64,000 nucleotides of DNA, from the NCBI GenBank assembly GCA_902569105.1, contig CACFTE010000001.1, positions 1 to 64,000 on the forward strand, given 5' to 3'. The notes under the pieces were generated by a model. It had not been told where the DNA came from and did no database searches. It saw only the letters and a program-made list of their open reading frames with translations. Both the position numbers and the translations under genes were made by a program. The DNA comes from an uncultured Pelagibacteraceae bacterium. Its GTDB lineage: Bacteria > Pseudomonadota > Alphaproteobacteria > Pelagibacterales > Pelagibacteraceae. Of this stretch, positions 31,068 to 39,777 are shown one piece after another (positions within the stretch are counted from its first letter, which is position 1; each line of letters begins with the position of its first letter).

Positions 31068-32199
31068 TAAGCAATTTCAGTGCAAACTCTAATTGATTGT
31101 CAGTGTCAGTATCAATTCTAAATTCATCTGAACTTTCAGTTACAAAGATATCTGGACTAACTCCAACTTCAGAAATCGAATCTCCTGATGGAAGATAATA
31201 TTTTGAAACTGTTAATCTAATAGCCCCATTATTTCTTAGAGGTATTATTGATTGGACTGATCCTTTACCATAAGAGCTTTCTCCTAGAATTATTGCTCTT
31301 TTGTGATCTTTTAAAGCACCCGCAACTATTTCAGAAGCTGATGCAGACCCATAATTTATTAGGACTAACAAAGTATCTCCACTAATTAAGTCACCCTTTT
31401 TTGCGAACCATTTTCTGTTATCTGTTTTTTTTTTACTTTTTGTGGAAACTATTTCACCATTATCTAAAAAAAAGTCTGTAATTCTAATTGCTTGATTTAA
31501 TAATCCTCCAGGATTATTTCGTAAATCTAAAATATATTTATTTATTTTTTTATTTTTTTTGAAATCTTTAACAATATCTTCAAGTTGATCTGAGCTGTTA
31601 TCGTTAAAAGATGTTAATCTTACATATCCTATATTATTGTCCAGTACTTTTGATTTAACTGATTTAATTTCAATAATTTCACGAATAATATTAAAAGTTA
31701 GAGCCTTTCTAACGCCAATTCTTCTTACTGTAATTTCAATTTCACTACCGACTGGACCTCTCATTAAATCAACAGCTTCGGATAAAGTTTTTCCTTGTAC
31801 TTGTATGCCATCAATTTTAACAATATAGTCTCCAGCCTTGACTCCAACTGCTTCTGCGGGAGAGCCATCTATCGGAGAAATTACTTTTACCACTCCTGCT
31901 TCCATACCTACCTCAATACCCAATCCACCAAACTCGCCTTTAGTTTCTGTTTGCATTTCTTTAAGCATTTCAGGAGACATATATGAGGAATATGGATCTA
32001 ATGATTGCAATACACCGTTGATTGCAGCATCCATCGCATCACTTTGATTTACATCTTCTACATATTCCTTATTTATTTTTTCCAAAACCTCACTGAATAA
32101 ATCAATTTTTTTATAAATATCTGTATCGTTTGCTAGTAAGATTTTACAGTTAAATAAAGTAAATATTAAAAAAAAAATTATAGATGACATTTTTTTCAT
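31060..32199 (-). CDS. ctpA: Carboxy-terminal processing protease (S41 peptidase)
   Basis: Periplasmic Ser/Lys protease that trims C termini of envelope proteins; 379 residues. A signal peptide occupies the N terminus (MSSIIFFLIFTLFNC...), followed by a PDZ domain (VISPIDGSPAEAVGVKAGDY...) and the S41 catalytic core NYGSASASEIVAGALKDH and ILGESSYGKGSVQ with the Ser and Lys. It lies in the rplU-to-rppH directon, overlapping rsfS by 4 nt. Confidence 0.94.
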   Translation of the reverse strand: MKKMSSIIFFLIFTLFNCKILLANDTDIYKKIDLFSEVLEKINKEYVEDVNQSDAMDAAINGVLQSLDPYSSYMSPEMLKEMQTETKGEFGGLGIEVGMEAGVVKVISPIDGSPAEAVGVKAGDYIVKIDGIQVQGKTLSEAVDLMRGPVGSEIEITVRRIGVRKALTFNIIREIIEIKSVKSKVLDNNIGYVRLTSFNDNSSDQLEDIVKDFKKNKKINKYILDLRNNPGGLLNQAIRITDFFLDNGEIVSTKSKKKTDNRKWFAKKGDLISGDTLLVLINYGSASASEIVAGALKDHKRAIILGESSYGKGSVQSIIPLRNNGAIRLTVSKYYLPSGDSISEVGVSPDIFVTESSDEFRIDTDTDNQLEFALKLLNG

Positions 32200-32546
32200 A
32201 TTATTACTCTTTCTTTTGGAATCAGTTCAGACCACATTTTTTCGAGCTCATAAAATTTTCTTTTTTCAGGATTAAAGATGTGTATAACCAAGTCTATACC
32301 ATCTACTAACTTCCAATCGGAAGAATCTTTTCCTTCAATTTTACAATTAGTAATACCATTATTTTTTAGCTCCTCATAAACTTGTTCTGATAGAGCCTGG
32401 ATATGTCTAGACGAAGTTCCACTAGCAATTATCATATAGTCGGCAATCGAAGATTTACCTTCAAGGTCTATAGAAACGATATCAAGAGCTTTATTGGAGT
32501 CTAATTTTTTGATTATTTTATCTTTTAAATCTAAAGATTTATCCAT
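32196..32546 (-). CDS. rsfS: Ribosomal silencing factor RsfS
   Basis: Binds L14 and blocks subunit joining during starvation; 116 residues. Characteristic segments are ADYMIIASGTSSRHIQALS, KIEGKDSSDWKLVDGIDLVI and HIFNPEKRKFYELEKMW. The nadD-rsfS order is conserved across many bacteria. An 18-nt spacer separates it from nadD. Confidence 0.94.
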   Translation of the reverse strand: MDKSLDLKDKIIKKLDSNKALDIVSIDLEGKSSIADYMIIASGTSSRHIQALSEQVYEELKNNGITNCKIEGKDSSDWKLVDGIDLVIHIFNPEKRKFYELEKMWSELIPKERVII

Positions 32547-32563
32547 TAATTACAAACACAGTA

Positions 32564-33088
32564 TCAAATTTTTCTTAATTGAGAAGATGAAATATTCACT
32601 TTTTTAGAATTAATAAATTTAAGTTTTTGATTATCTATTTGTTTAAAAGCTAATGATTTCAAAGCTTTAGATTTGTAAGGATATCTATCAAACACAAGTA
32701 TATTGCACTTTTTAGAAATATTTCTCCAATTCTTCCATTTATGAAAAGTTATTAAATTATCAGCGCCTATAATTAAATATAATTCTGTATTTTTAAATTT
32801 TTTTTTTAAATAATTCAAAAGATCATATGTTTTATTTGATTTGGTAAACTTCTCAAAATAATTAACCTTAATAAATTTATATTTTTTGGTAAATCTTTTA
32901 GAGGCTTTAATTCTTTGCTGAAGTTTAGTATTACTTATTTCTTTAAATGGATTTTTCTTGGTTATTGCCCAAATTATCTTTACTAAATTGAATTTTTTTT
33001 TTGCTTGTTTTGATATTTCTAAATGACCTAAGTGACAAGGATCAAAAGTCCCACCTAGAATTCCAATTCTTTTTATGTTCTTAATCAA
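32564..33088 (-). CDS. nadD: Nicotinate-nucleotide adenylyltransferase
   Basis: Forms nicotinate adenine dinucleotide in NAD synthesis. The 174 residues start with the nucleotidyl-transferase signature GILGGTFDPCHLGHLEI and include YLIIGADNLITFHKWKNW. The C terminus is short: the ISSSQLRK motif (SSSxIR type) falls at the very end, so the usual final helix is missing or truncated, giving a slightly short family member. One nucleotide separates it from proA. Confidence 0.92.
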   Translation of the reverse strand: MIKNIKRIGILGGTFDPCHLGHLEISKQAKKKFNLVKIIWAITKKNPFKEISNTKLQQRIKASKRFTKKYKFIKVNYFEKFTKSNKTYDLLNYLKKKFKNTELYLIIGADNLITFHKWKNWRNISKKCNILVFDRYPYKSKALKSLAFKQIDNQKLKFINSKKVNISSSQLRKI

Positions 33089-33089
33089 T

Positions 33090-34340
33090 TTATTTTCTTA
33101 TTTGACCTTTACCATAAACTTCGTATTTATAACTTACAAGCTGGCCTAAGCCCACAGGTCCTCTTGGAGGTAAGTTATTTGTTGATATACCGACTTCCGC
33201 TCCGAAGCCAAACTCTCCGCCATCTGCAAATTGAGTTGAAGAATTATGAATTCCTATTGAACTTTTGATATTTTTTAAAAAATAATCCGCCGCTTTTTTA
33301 TCATCTGTAATGATAGCGTCAGTATGCATTGTTCCAAATAGATTAATATGTTTAACAGCTTCATCTAAGTTTCTTACTACTTTTGCAGAAATATTTGATG
33401 ATAAGTATTCCGTAGACCAACTTTTATTATTTGCTAAATTAGATTTGCCATCAAATAATTTTTTTATAGTTTTATCTGCAAAAATATTACATCCTTTTTT
33501 TTGTAAATTTTTTAAAACAGGATTAATAAATTTTTTAGCAATACTTTGGTGAAATAAAACTGTTTCCGTTGCTCCACATATACTTGTATTTCTCATTTTT
33601 GCATTTTCTAAAATCTTTATTGCCATTTTCAATTTTGCTTTTTTATCTATAAAGGTATGACAAATTCCTTCCAAGTGTCCTATGTATGGGACCGTAGATA
33701 ATTCATCTACTTTTTTAACTAATGATTTACCACCTCTTGGAACTATTAAATCAATATAACCTTTCATTTTGGAAAGTAATTTATCTACTATTTTTCTATT
33801 TTTTGAGTTAATGAATTGTACGTAATTTTGATCAACTCCACAATTTTTTAAAGATAATCTAAATAAATTTGAAATAATTTTATTGGTATTAAACGCTTCT
33901 GATCCACCTCTTAAAATAACTGCATTTCCTGATTTAAAACATAGACTAGCAATATCTGAAGTTACATTTGGTCTACTCTCATAAATTACAGCTATTACCC
34001 CAATTGGAACTGTAACTTTTTTTAAAATTAACCCATTTGGCCTTTTCCATTTTTCGAGAATCTTATTAGTAGGGTCTTTTATTCTAATAATTTGATTTAT
34101 TGATTTAATAATATTATTTATTTTTTTTTCATCTATCTCTAGTCTTTTAATCAAATTCTCTTTTAATTTTTTTTTCTTAGCGAATTTTATATCTTTATGA
34201 TTTTCTTTTATAATTTTTTTTTTATTTTTTTTTAATAAGCTTGAAAATTTTATTAATACTCTATTTTTTTTGGTTGTATTAACTTTGCTATCAAAAGCTG
34301 TTCTAGAGTTTTTTGTAATTTTTTTAAGATTTAATGTCAT
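33090..34340 (-). CDS. proA: Glutamate-5-semialdehyde dehydrogenase
   Basis: Second enzyme of proline biosynthesis, reducing gamma-glutamyl phosphate. Key parts are VPIGVIAVIYESRPNVTSDI, NAVILRGGSEA, the active-site NTSICGATETVLFH and the C-terminal FGAEVGISTNNLPPRGPVG. I place the start at 34340 (MTLNLKK), just after the proB stop, behind a GGTGGAAG Shine-Dalgarno; a longer version would add seven residues inside proB. The N-terminal region is very Lys-rich with T10 tracts on the plus strand. Confidence 0.95.
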   Translation of the reverse strand: MTLNLKKITKNSRTAFDSKVNTTKKNRVLIKFSSLLKKNKKKIIKENHKDIKFAKKKKLKENLIKRLEIDEKKINNIIKSINQIIRIKDPTNKILEKWKRPNGLILKKVTVPIGVIAVIYESRPNVTSDIASLCFKSGNAVILRGGSEAFNTNKIISNLFRLSLKNCGVDQNYVQFINSKNRKIVDKLLSKMKGYIDLIVPRGGKSLVKKVDELSTVPYIGHLEGICHTFIDKKAKLKMAIKILENAKMRNTSICGATETVLFHQSIAKKFINPVLKNLQKKGCNIFADKTIKKLFDGKSNLANNKSWSTEYLSSNISAKVVRNLDEAVKHINLFGTMHTDAIITDDKKAADYFLKNIKSSIGIHNSSTQFADGGEFGFGAEVGISTNNLPPRGPVGLGQLVSYKYEVYGKGQIRK

Positions 34341-34341
34341 A

Positions 34342-35448
34342 TTACACTTCCACCATATCATCTTTATGAATAACTTCAGATTTAGATATATATCCTAAAA
34401 TTTCACTTATTTTGCTAGAGTGATGACCTTTTATTCTTAGAATTTCATCAGAGTTAAATGAACTTAGTCCTCTTGCATGCTCATTCATATGCTTATCTAA
34501 AATTTTAACATGGTCTCCCTTATTAAATTTTCCATTTATACTTTTAATTCCTGCTGCAAGAAGACTTTTCCCTTTTTTTAAAGCTTGGACAGCCCCCTCA
34601 TCAATAATTAACTCTCCTTTCGGAGAAATTGAACTAATTATCCATTTCTTTCTGGCATCTAATTTTGAAACTTTCGGCAAAAACCAAGTACAGTTATTAT
34701 TTTTTATTATATTTTTTATAGGTCTATTTATTAAACCATTTGCAATAGACATGTAACAACCAGATATTTGACAGATTTTTGCAGCTTCAATTTTTGTTTT
34801 CATTCCACCAGTACCATGTTCACTTATACTTTTGGAAATATAGTTTTCTATATTATTATTTATTTCTTTAACATTGTTTATAAGTTTTGCGTTTTTATTT
34901 AATTTTGGATTCTTGTCAAATAAACCATCTACATCTGATAGCAATATTAAACAGTCCGAGCCAGAAATTTGGGCAACACGGGAAGCTAATCTGTCATTGT
35001 CCCCATATTTTATTTCAGAGGTGGCGATACTATCGTTTTCGTTTACTAAAGGAATGAATCCAAGATTAAATAGATTATCAAATGTTCGTTTTGCATTTAT
35101 TGCTCTTCTTCTTATTTCAGTGTCCTCTAATGTTAAAAGAATTTGAGAAAGGTTTAACTTTGATTTTTTAAATATCTCATTAAAAAGGTTCATAAGTTCA
35201 ATTTGACCGATAGATGCAACAGCTTGACTCTTATCAAGTTTTAAATTTTTTTTACTAATATCGAGTTTTTTACAACCTAAGGCTATAGCACCTGAGCTAA
35301 CTATAATTACTCTTTTTTTATTTTTAATTAAGTCTTTTATATCTTTTGCAAAATCTAATAACCATTTTTTTCTTATATTTTTCTTATCATCAATTAATAA
35401 AGAGGAGCCTATTTTTATAACTATTTGTTTCGAATTATTTAAATACAT
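34342..35448 (-). CDS. proB: Glutamate 5-kinase
   Basis: First committed step of proline synthesis; 368 residues including a C-terminal PUA domain (ELIIDEGAVQALKKGKSLL...). Amino-acid kinase motifs are IKIGSSLL, VSSGAIALG, NDSIATSEIKYGDNDRLA and GTGGMKTKIEAA. Feedback inhibition by proline is typical of the family. Its start overlaps obgE by 14 nt, and it lies directly upstream of proA. Confidence 0.96.
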   Translation of the reverse strand: MYLNNSKQIVIKIGSSLLIDDKKNIRKKWLLDFAKDIKDLIKNKKRVIIVSSGAIALGCKKLDISKKNLKLDKSQAVASIGQIELMNLFNEIFKKSKLNLSQILLTLEDTEIRRRAINAKRTFDNLFNLGFIPLVNENDSIATSEIKYGDNDRLASRVAQISGSDCLILLSDVDGLFDKNPKLNKNAKLINNVKEINNNIENYISKSISEHGTGGMKTKIEAAKICQISGCYMSIANGLINRPIKNIIKNNNCTWFLPKVSKLDARKKWIISSISPKGELIIDEGAVQALKKGKSLLAAGIKSINGKFNKGDHVKILDKHMNEHARGLSSFNSDEILRIKGHHSSKISEILGYISKSEVIHKDDMVEV

Positions 35449-36421
35449 ATCCCAATAAACTTGATTTAATTTTTGAAATTAGCTTTTTATCTGTATTAGA
35501 TAAAATACTAACCTTTTTCTTTATTTTTCCTTCGAAAAATTTTATTTTTTCTTTTAAATCATTTTTCTCAATTAAATCTACTTTATTAAATACAACAATC
35601 TCTGTTTTTTTAACTAAATCATTACTGTATTTTTTTAATTCTTTTCTTATTTGCTTATAAGATTTGATCAAGTCTTCTTCAGTCACATCAATCATATGTA
35701 ATAAAATTTTACATCTTTCGATATGTTTAAGAAATTTAATTCCTAAGCCAACACCTTCATGTGCCCCTTCAATTAATCCGGGAATATCTGCTAAAGTTAT
35801 TTCTTTATCGTCATAAACAGCTACTCCTAAATTTGGATTAAGGGTTGTAAATTTATAGTTCGCAATCTTTGGATTTGCACTTGTTATAGCAGAGAGAAGT
35901 GTTGACTTACCTGCATTCGGTAAGCCAATTATTCCTATATCTGCAATTGTTTTCAATTGTAACCAAATCCAAAATTCTTCACCTTTTGTACCTTTCGTAA
36001 ATTTTCTTGGAGCTCTATTTGTTGAAGATTTAAATCTTGTGTTTCCTAGACCACCTTTGCCACCTATCGCAGCAACATACTCCTCATGTTCTTTTTTAAA
36101 ATCAAATATAAGTGTTTTATTATCTTCTTCGAAAACTTGTGTTCCTATAGGAACTTTTAAAATTAGATCTTCTCCACCACGTCCAGTCCGATTTTGGCCT
36201 TTTCCATCCTCACCTCTTTTTGCTTTGAAATGTTGTTGATATCTATAATCAATAAGAGTATTTAAATTTCTTTCTGATTTAAATATAACAGAACCACCCT
36301 TGCCACCATCTCCTCCATCAGGCCCTCCAAATTCTATAAACTTTTCTCTTCTAAAACTTGGAGATCCAGAGCCTCCGTTACCTGCTTTAATAAATATCTT
36401 TACCTGGTCTAGGAATTTCAT
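35435..36421 (-). CDS. obgE: Obg family GTPase (ribosome assembly)
   Basis: Essential GTPase in 50S maturation and stress control; 328 residues. The glycine-rich Obg domain (GGSGSPSFRREKFIEFGGPD) is followed by the G domain with GLPNAGKSTLL (G1), DIPGLIEGAHEGVGLG (G3) and NKVDL (G4). The C-terminal extension found in some Obg proteins is absent. It is 35 nt from rpmA in the conserved rplU-rpmA-obgE block. Confidence 0.96.
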   Translation of the reverse strand: MKFLDQVKIFIKAGNGGSGSPSFRREKFIEFGGPDGGDGGKGGSVIFKSERNLNTLIDYRYQQHFKAKRGEDGKGQNRTGRGGEDLILKVPIGTQVFEEDNKTLIFDFKKEHEEYVAAIGGKGGLGNTRFKSSTNRAPRKFTKGTKGEEFWIWLQLKTIADIGIIGLPNAGKSTLLSAITSANPKIANYKFTTLNPNLGVAVYDDKEITLADIPGLIEGAHEGVGLGIKFLKHIERCKILLHMIDVTEEDLIKSYKQIRKELKKYSNDLVKKTEIVVFNKVDLIEKNDLKEKIKFFEGKIKKKVSILSNTDKKLISKIKSSLLGYVFK

Positions 36422-36456
36422 AATACAACCTTTTTACTTAATTTGTTGTAGGTAAA

Positions 36457-36711
36457 TTAATTGGGTTTTACAGATACGAAGGTTCTGTCTGATTTAGATT
36501 TTTTAAACTCAACTTTTCCTTTTATTAAAGAGAAAATCGAATGATCTTTGCCCATTCCTACATGCTCTCCAGGAAAAATTTTAGTTCCTCTTTGTCTTAC
36601 AATAATGTTTCCAGGGTTCACAAGCTGGCCTCCATATTTTTTTACTCCTAGTCGTCTACCAGCACTATCTCTACCATTACGTGACGATCCACCTGCTTTT
36701 TTTGTTGCCAT
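36457..36711 (-). CDS. rpmA: 50S ribosomal protein L27
   Basis: 84 residues with the standard N terminus [20 protein letters not shown] near the peptidyl-transferase centre and [21 protein letters not shown]. No Firmicutes-type N-terminal leader is present. It lies 3 nt after rplU. Confidence 0.98.
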   Translation of the reverse strand: MATKKAGGSSRNGRDSAGRRLGVKKYGGQLVNPGNIIVRQRGTKIFPGEHVGMGKDHSIFSLIKGKVEFKKSKSDRTFVSVKPN

Positions 36712-36714
36712 AAT

Positions 36715-37077
36715 TTACTTTGTTTTTGCTTTCTCTTTAGATGCTTCAGCAAAAATACCACCATCTTTATTAAATATTTTGTTAATTTTAATTAATGAGT
36801 ATTGTTGTCTATGACCGTTTTTTCTTCTTGAATTTTGTCTTCTTCGTTTTTTAAAAACAAGAACTGTTCTATTTTTTCCATTTTTAACAAGTTGAGCCTC
36901 TACCTTAGCTCCTTTGATAAAAGGTGCACCAACTTCAAGACTATTGTCATCTCCATAAGCTAAAACATCGTTGAACTCAATTTTATCTTTACCATGCTTT
37001 AATCTTTCGATTTTAAGAATATCGCTAGCTTGAACTTTATATTGTTTTCCACCTGTTTGAATTACTGCAAAAGTCAT
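36715..37077 (-). CDS. rplU: 50S ribosomal protein L21
   Basis: 120 residues from MTFAVIQTGGKQYKVQ. The start at 37077 is preferred because an upstream in-frame TTG (37095) lies inside the -10 hexamer of the gene's own promoter and so would precede the transcript. Core motifs are KIERL, VGAPFIKGAKVEAQ and KKRRRQNSRRKNGHRQQYS. A C-terminal Lys/Glu-rich tail makes it about 15 residues longer than the common L21. Confidence 0.95.
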   Translation of the reverse strand: MTFAVIQTGGKQYKVQASDILKIERLKHGKDKIEFNDVLAYGDDNSLEVGAPFIKGAKVEAQLVKNGKNRTVLVFKKRRRQNSRRKNGHRQQYSLIKINKIFNKDGGIFAEASKEKAKTK

Positions 37078-37093
37078 AATTAATTTTTTTAGC

Positions 37094-37121
37094 AATATAG
37101 ATCGAGAACTTACTTAGTCAA
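37094..37121 (-). promoter_or_regulatory. Promoter of rplU-rpmA-obgE directon
   Basis: On the minus strand TTGACT (37121-37116), a 16-nt spacer and TATATT (37099-37094). Initiation about 7 nt downstream gives a leader of roughly 9 nt before the rplU ATG at 37077. It also rules out the TTG at 37095 as start codon. Confidence 0.6.
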
Positions 37122-37131
37122 GTTATATAAC

Positions 37132-37893
37132 TTAAAAATTATCCTTTAATTCCCTCAATTTTGTAAAGGTTTCGATTGCATCCCCAGAATTTATACCTAA
37201 TTGATTTTGAATCTCTGTATTATCTGACCTTAAAAAAATATTACATTCAAGCTCTTCCCCAAGTGTTGAGGGAATTGTTGGTTCACCATTTTTAATTTTT
37301 TCTGATATTTTTTTAATTTTATTTATTAGTTTTAAGTTTTTCTTATCAATACTTAAACAAAAATCTGAATTATTTTTAGTATATTCATGACCACAATATA
37401 TTTTAGTATTTCTTGGGAATTTTTTTAATTTATTTAATGAATTAAACATTTGATTATAAGTCCCCTCAAATATCCTTCCACAACCCAAAGAGAACAACGT
37501 ATCTCCTGTAAAAAGTGCATTTATCTCTTTTACATAAATCGATATATGTCCTGAAGTATGCCCAGGGATATGCATTATCTCACAGTTGAATAATTCATTT
37601 TTCCATTTTTGATTATTTTTCAATTTAATATCAATATTTGGTATCCTATATTCATCCTTTTCGTAACCTGCAATTTTACAATTGTATTTTTTTTTTAATT
37701 TTGAATTCCCACCCACATGATCAAAGTGATGATGCGTATTTAAAATATAATTTAGTTTTAAATTATTTTTTTTAATTTCATTTATTATAGGATCGGCTTC
37801 ACTCGGATCTATTACAGCTGCAATTAGTGTATTTTCATTATAAATAATATAAGAATAATTATCGGATAGACACTTAAGTATTATAACTTTCAT
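37132..37893 (-). CDS. gloB: Hydroxyacylglutathione hydrolase (glyoxalase II)
   Basis: Hydrolyses S-lactoylglutathione in methylglyoxal detoxification; metallo-beta-lactamase fold, 253 residues. The zinc-binding motif THHHFDHVGGN, then IPGHTSGHIS, LFTGDTLFSLGCGRIFEG and CGHEYT are diagnostic. The start directly follows the metW stop (coordinates 37893/37894), so it is probably the third gene of the metX transcript. Confidence 0.94.
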   Translation of the reverse strand: MKVIILKCLSDNYSYIIYNENTLIAAVIDPSEADPIINEIKKNNLKLNYILNTHHHFDHVGGNSKLKKKYNCKIAGYEKDEYRIPNIDIKLKNNQKWKNELFNCEIMHIPGHTSGHISIYVKEINALFTGDTLFSLGCGRIFEGTYNQMFNSLNKLKKFPRNTKIYCGHEYTKNNSDFCLSIDKKNLKLINKIKKISEKIKNGEPTIPSTLGEELECNIFLRSDNTEIQNQLGINSGDAIETFTKLRELKDNF

Positions 37894-38490
37894 TTATTTC
37901 TCAATTAAAAAAATTCCTAAATCAGAAAAAAAATTTCTTGTACTTAGATTATTTTTTGAAATGTTTAAAACTCTTTCTTTGCTTAAAGCCAGTGATTTAA
38001 TGAAGTTAATATTTTTGTTGTCGCAAAAATTAGAGAAGTCTTTAATTGTACACATATGTAAATTTGGTGTATTATACCACTTATGGGGCAATGTTTCTGT
38101 AATGGGCATAGTTCCTTTAAAAAGAAGATTTAATCTTACTCTCCAATGACCAAAATTTGGTATAGTAACAATTGCCTTTTTACCAACTCTTAATAACTCA
38201 TCTAAAACTTTTTCTGGATTAAGAAAAGCTTGTAATGTTTGACTTAGAATTACAAAATCAAATGATGAATCTGGAAATTGAAATAAATCTTTCTCGGCAT
38301 CTCCTTCTATTACAATTAAACCTTTGGATATACACTTTTGAACATTGGTTTTTGAAATTTCTATACCCCTAATATTATTGCTGATGTTATTTAAAATGAA
38401 ACTCATTAATTCTCCATCCCCACAACCAACATCCAGAATCCTAGAATTTTTTTCTATCAAATCTGCAATTATTCTAAATTCCTTTTTCAT
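37894..38490 (-). CDS. metW: Methionine biosynthesis protein MetW
   Basis: 198-residue SAM-dependent methyltransferase-fold protein. Motif I is DVGCGDGELMSFI, followed by GIEISKTNVQKCI and later FVILSQTLQAF and TIPNFGHWRVR; the last is typical of MetW. MetW is encoded beside metX in proteobacteria and is needed with it for homoserine acylation in some species. It overlaps metX by 17 nt. Confidence 0.94.
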   Translation of the reverse strand: MKKEFRIIADLIEKNSRILDVGCGDGELMSFILNNISNNIRGIEISKTNVQKCISKGLIVIEGDAEKDLFQFPDSSFDFVILSQTLQAFLNPEKVLDELLRVGKKAIVTIPNFGHWRVRLNLLFKGTMPITETLPHKWYNTPNLHMCTIKDFSNFCDNKNINFIKSLALSKERVLNISKNNLSTRNFFSDLGIFLIEK

Positions 38491-39607
38491 TTAATCTTTC
38501 ATATGATTTATTTAAAAAATTTCCTAAAGCTTGTAGAAAATCTGAAACATTCAATAAAAATGAGTCATGACCTTTATCTGAGTCAATTTCAACATAACCA
38601 ACATCCGCCCCAATTGAATTTAGTGCTATTACTATTTCTTTATTTTCAGAAGATGGATAAAGCCAATCTGAAGTAAACGAAATTATGAAAAATTTTGTTT
38701 TACTTTTTTCAAAAGCTTTAGAAAGATTTCCACCAAATTTTTTATTCAAGTCAAAATAATCCATGGCTCTTGTAATATATAAATAACTATTTGCATCAAA
38801 TCTATCTACAAAAACTGAACCCTGATGTCTTAAATAACTCTCAATTTGAAAATCAGCATCAAAACTAAATTTTAAATCATCTCTTTCTTGTAACTTCCTT
38901 CCAAATTTTTCCTGTAATGCATTTTTAGACAAATACGTAATATGTGCAGCCATTCTTGCAACCGATAAACCTTTATCCGGGGAAGAATTGGTTTCCTCAT
39001 ATTTTCCATTTTTCCAATTAGCATCAGCCATAATAGCTTGTCTTCCAAGCTCATTAAGTCCAATATTCTGTGCAGAGTGATTAGAAGTACAGGCTATAGG
39101 CACAGCAGTTTGTGCAGCATCAGGATAATTGGCAACAAATTGTAAGACTTGCATTCCACCCATAGATCCGCCGGTTACGCAAAATAATTTTTCAATTTCA
39201 AAATGTTTAAGTAAAAAATATTGAGCATTTACCATATCATTAATAGTAATAACTGGAAAATCATTCCCATATGATTTTCCAGTTTTTGGGTTTAGACTGC
39301 TTGGGCCGAATGATCCCATACAACCGCCCAAAACATTAGCACAAATTACAAAATACTTATTTGTATCAATTGCCTTTCCGCTACCTACTGCATATTTCCA
39401 CCAACCATCCTTTTTGGTTATTGGATTTATATTTGATACAAATTGATCACCAGTTAAAGCATGAAAAACTAAAATAGCGTTATCTTTTTTTGAGTTTAAT
39501 TTACCATAAGTTTCGTAAGCGATTGGAAAATCAGAAATAGTCTGACCACAGTCAAGCTTAAGCTGTTCTTTTACAATTAATTTTTTTATATTATCAAATT
39601 TACTCAT
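38474..39607 (-). CDS. metX: Homoserine O-acyltransferase MetX
   Basis: Acylates homoserine (acetyl-CoA or succinyl-CoA) at the entry to methionine synthesis; alpha/beta-hydrolase fold, 377 residues. Family marks are IAYETYGKLN, VFHALTGDQFVSN, the nucleophile elbow VTGGSMGGMQVLQF and the C-terminal catalytic DSDKGHDSFLL. Whether acetyl or succinyl is used cannot be settled by eye. A SAM-II riboswitch with its own promoter lies upstream, so it should be repressed when SAM is plentiful; metW and probably gloB follow in the same transcript. Confidence 0.95.
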   Translation of the reverse strand: MSKFDNIKKLIVKEQLKLDCGQTISDFPIAYETYGKLNSKKDNAILVFHALTGDQFVSNINPITKKDGWWKYAVGSGKAIDTNKYFVICANVLGGCMGSFGPSSLNPKTGKSYGNDFPVITINDMVNAQYFLLKHFEIEKLFCVTGGSMGGMQVLQFVANYPDAAQTAVPIACTSNHSAQNIGLNELGRQAIMADANWKNGKYEETNSSPDKGLSVARMAAHITYLSKNALQEKFGRKLQERDDLKFSFDADFQIESYLRHQGSVFVDRFDANSYLYITRAMDYFDLNKKFGGNLSKAFEKSKTKFFIISFTSDWLYPSSENKEIVIALNSIGADVGYVEIDSDKGHDSFLLNVSDFLQALGNFLNKSYERLNEKGI

Positions 39608-39640
39608 ATTTGTTTGATTTATGAATTGTGAGGAAAAAAA

Positions 39641-39691
39641 CTATTTTAGCGGTTTTTTTATGGCGCTCGCAATTCAGATAAATCAGCGCTC
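39641..39691 (-). ncRNA. SAM-II riboswitch upstream of metX
   Basis: On the minus strand the leader reads GCGCTGATTTA, then TTGCGAGCGC, an A-rich ATAAAAAAA and GCTAAAATAG. These match, in order, the conserved blocks of the alphaproteobacterial SAM-II class (H-type pseudoknot): P1 GCGCU/AGCGC, the UUGC block, AUAAA, and GCUAAA. The aptamer ends 33 nt before the metX ATG. The upstream promoter would start transcription right at its 5' end. SAM binding is expected to hide the translation start region. Confidence 0.88.
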
Positions 39692-39695
39692 AAAA

Positions 39696-39724
39696 TTACT
39701 ACTAAATACAAATTTATATGTCAA
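39696..39724 (-). promoter_or_regulatory. Promoter of the SAM-II/metX transcript
   Basis: Consensus TTGACA (39724-39719 on the minus strand), a 17-nt spacer and TAGTAA (39701-39696). The predicted start site, about 39689-39690, coincides with the first base pairs of the riboswitch P1 stem. Confidence 0.6.
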
Positions 39725-39763
39725 ACATAAAAATATATTCCTGTTAAATATTTATTTTTTTAA

Positions 39764-39769
39764 TATAAG
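39764..39769 (+). promoter_or_regulatory. -10 element of hisC, predicted leaderless start
   Basis: TATAAG ends 8 nt before the hisC ATG at 39778, the same spacing as at sucA. No Shine-Dalgarno is seen and the -35 is poor, so this is a weaker example. Confidence 0.4.
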
Positions 39770-39777
39770 CTTTAAAA

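Noticed and set aside
31637-32047. Open frames on the plus strand opposite ctpA
   Set aside because: Shadow frames of a conserved S41 protease; no promoter or family match.
34190-34260. T10/A10 homopolymer tracts in proA as phase-variation sites
   Set aside because: Such tracts encode Lys runs and occur throughout this AT-rich window; proA is a housekeeping gene and nothing suggests switching.
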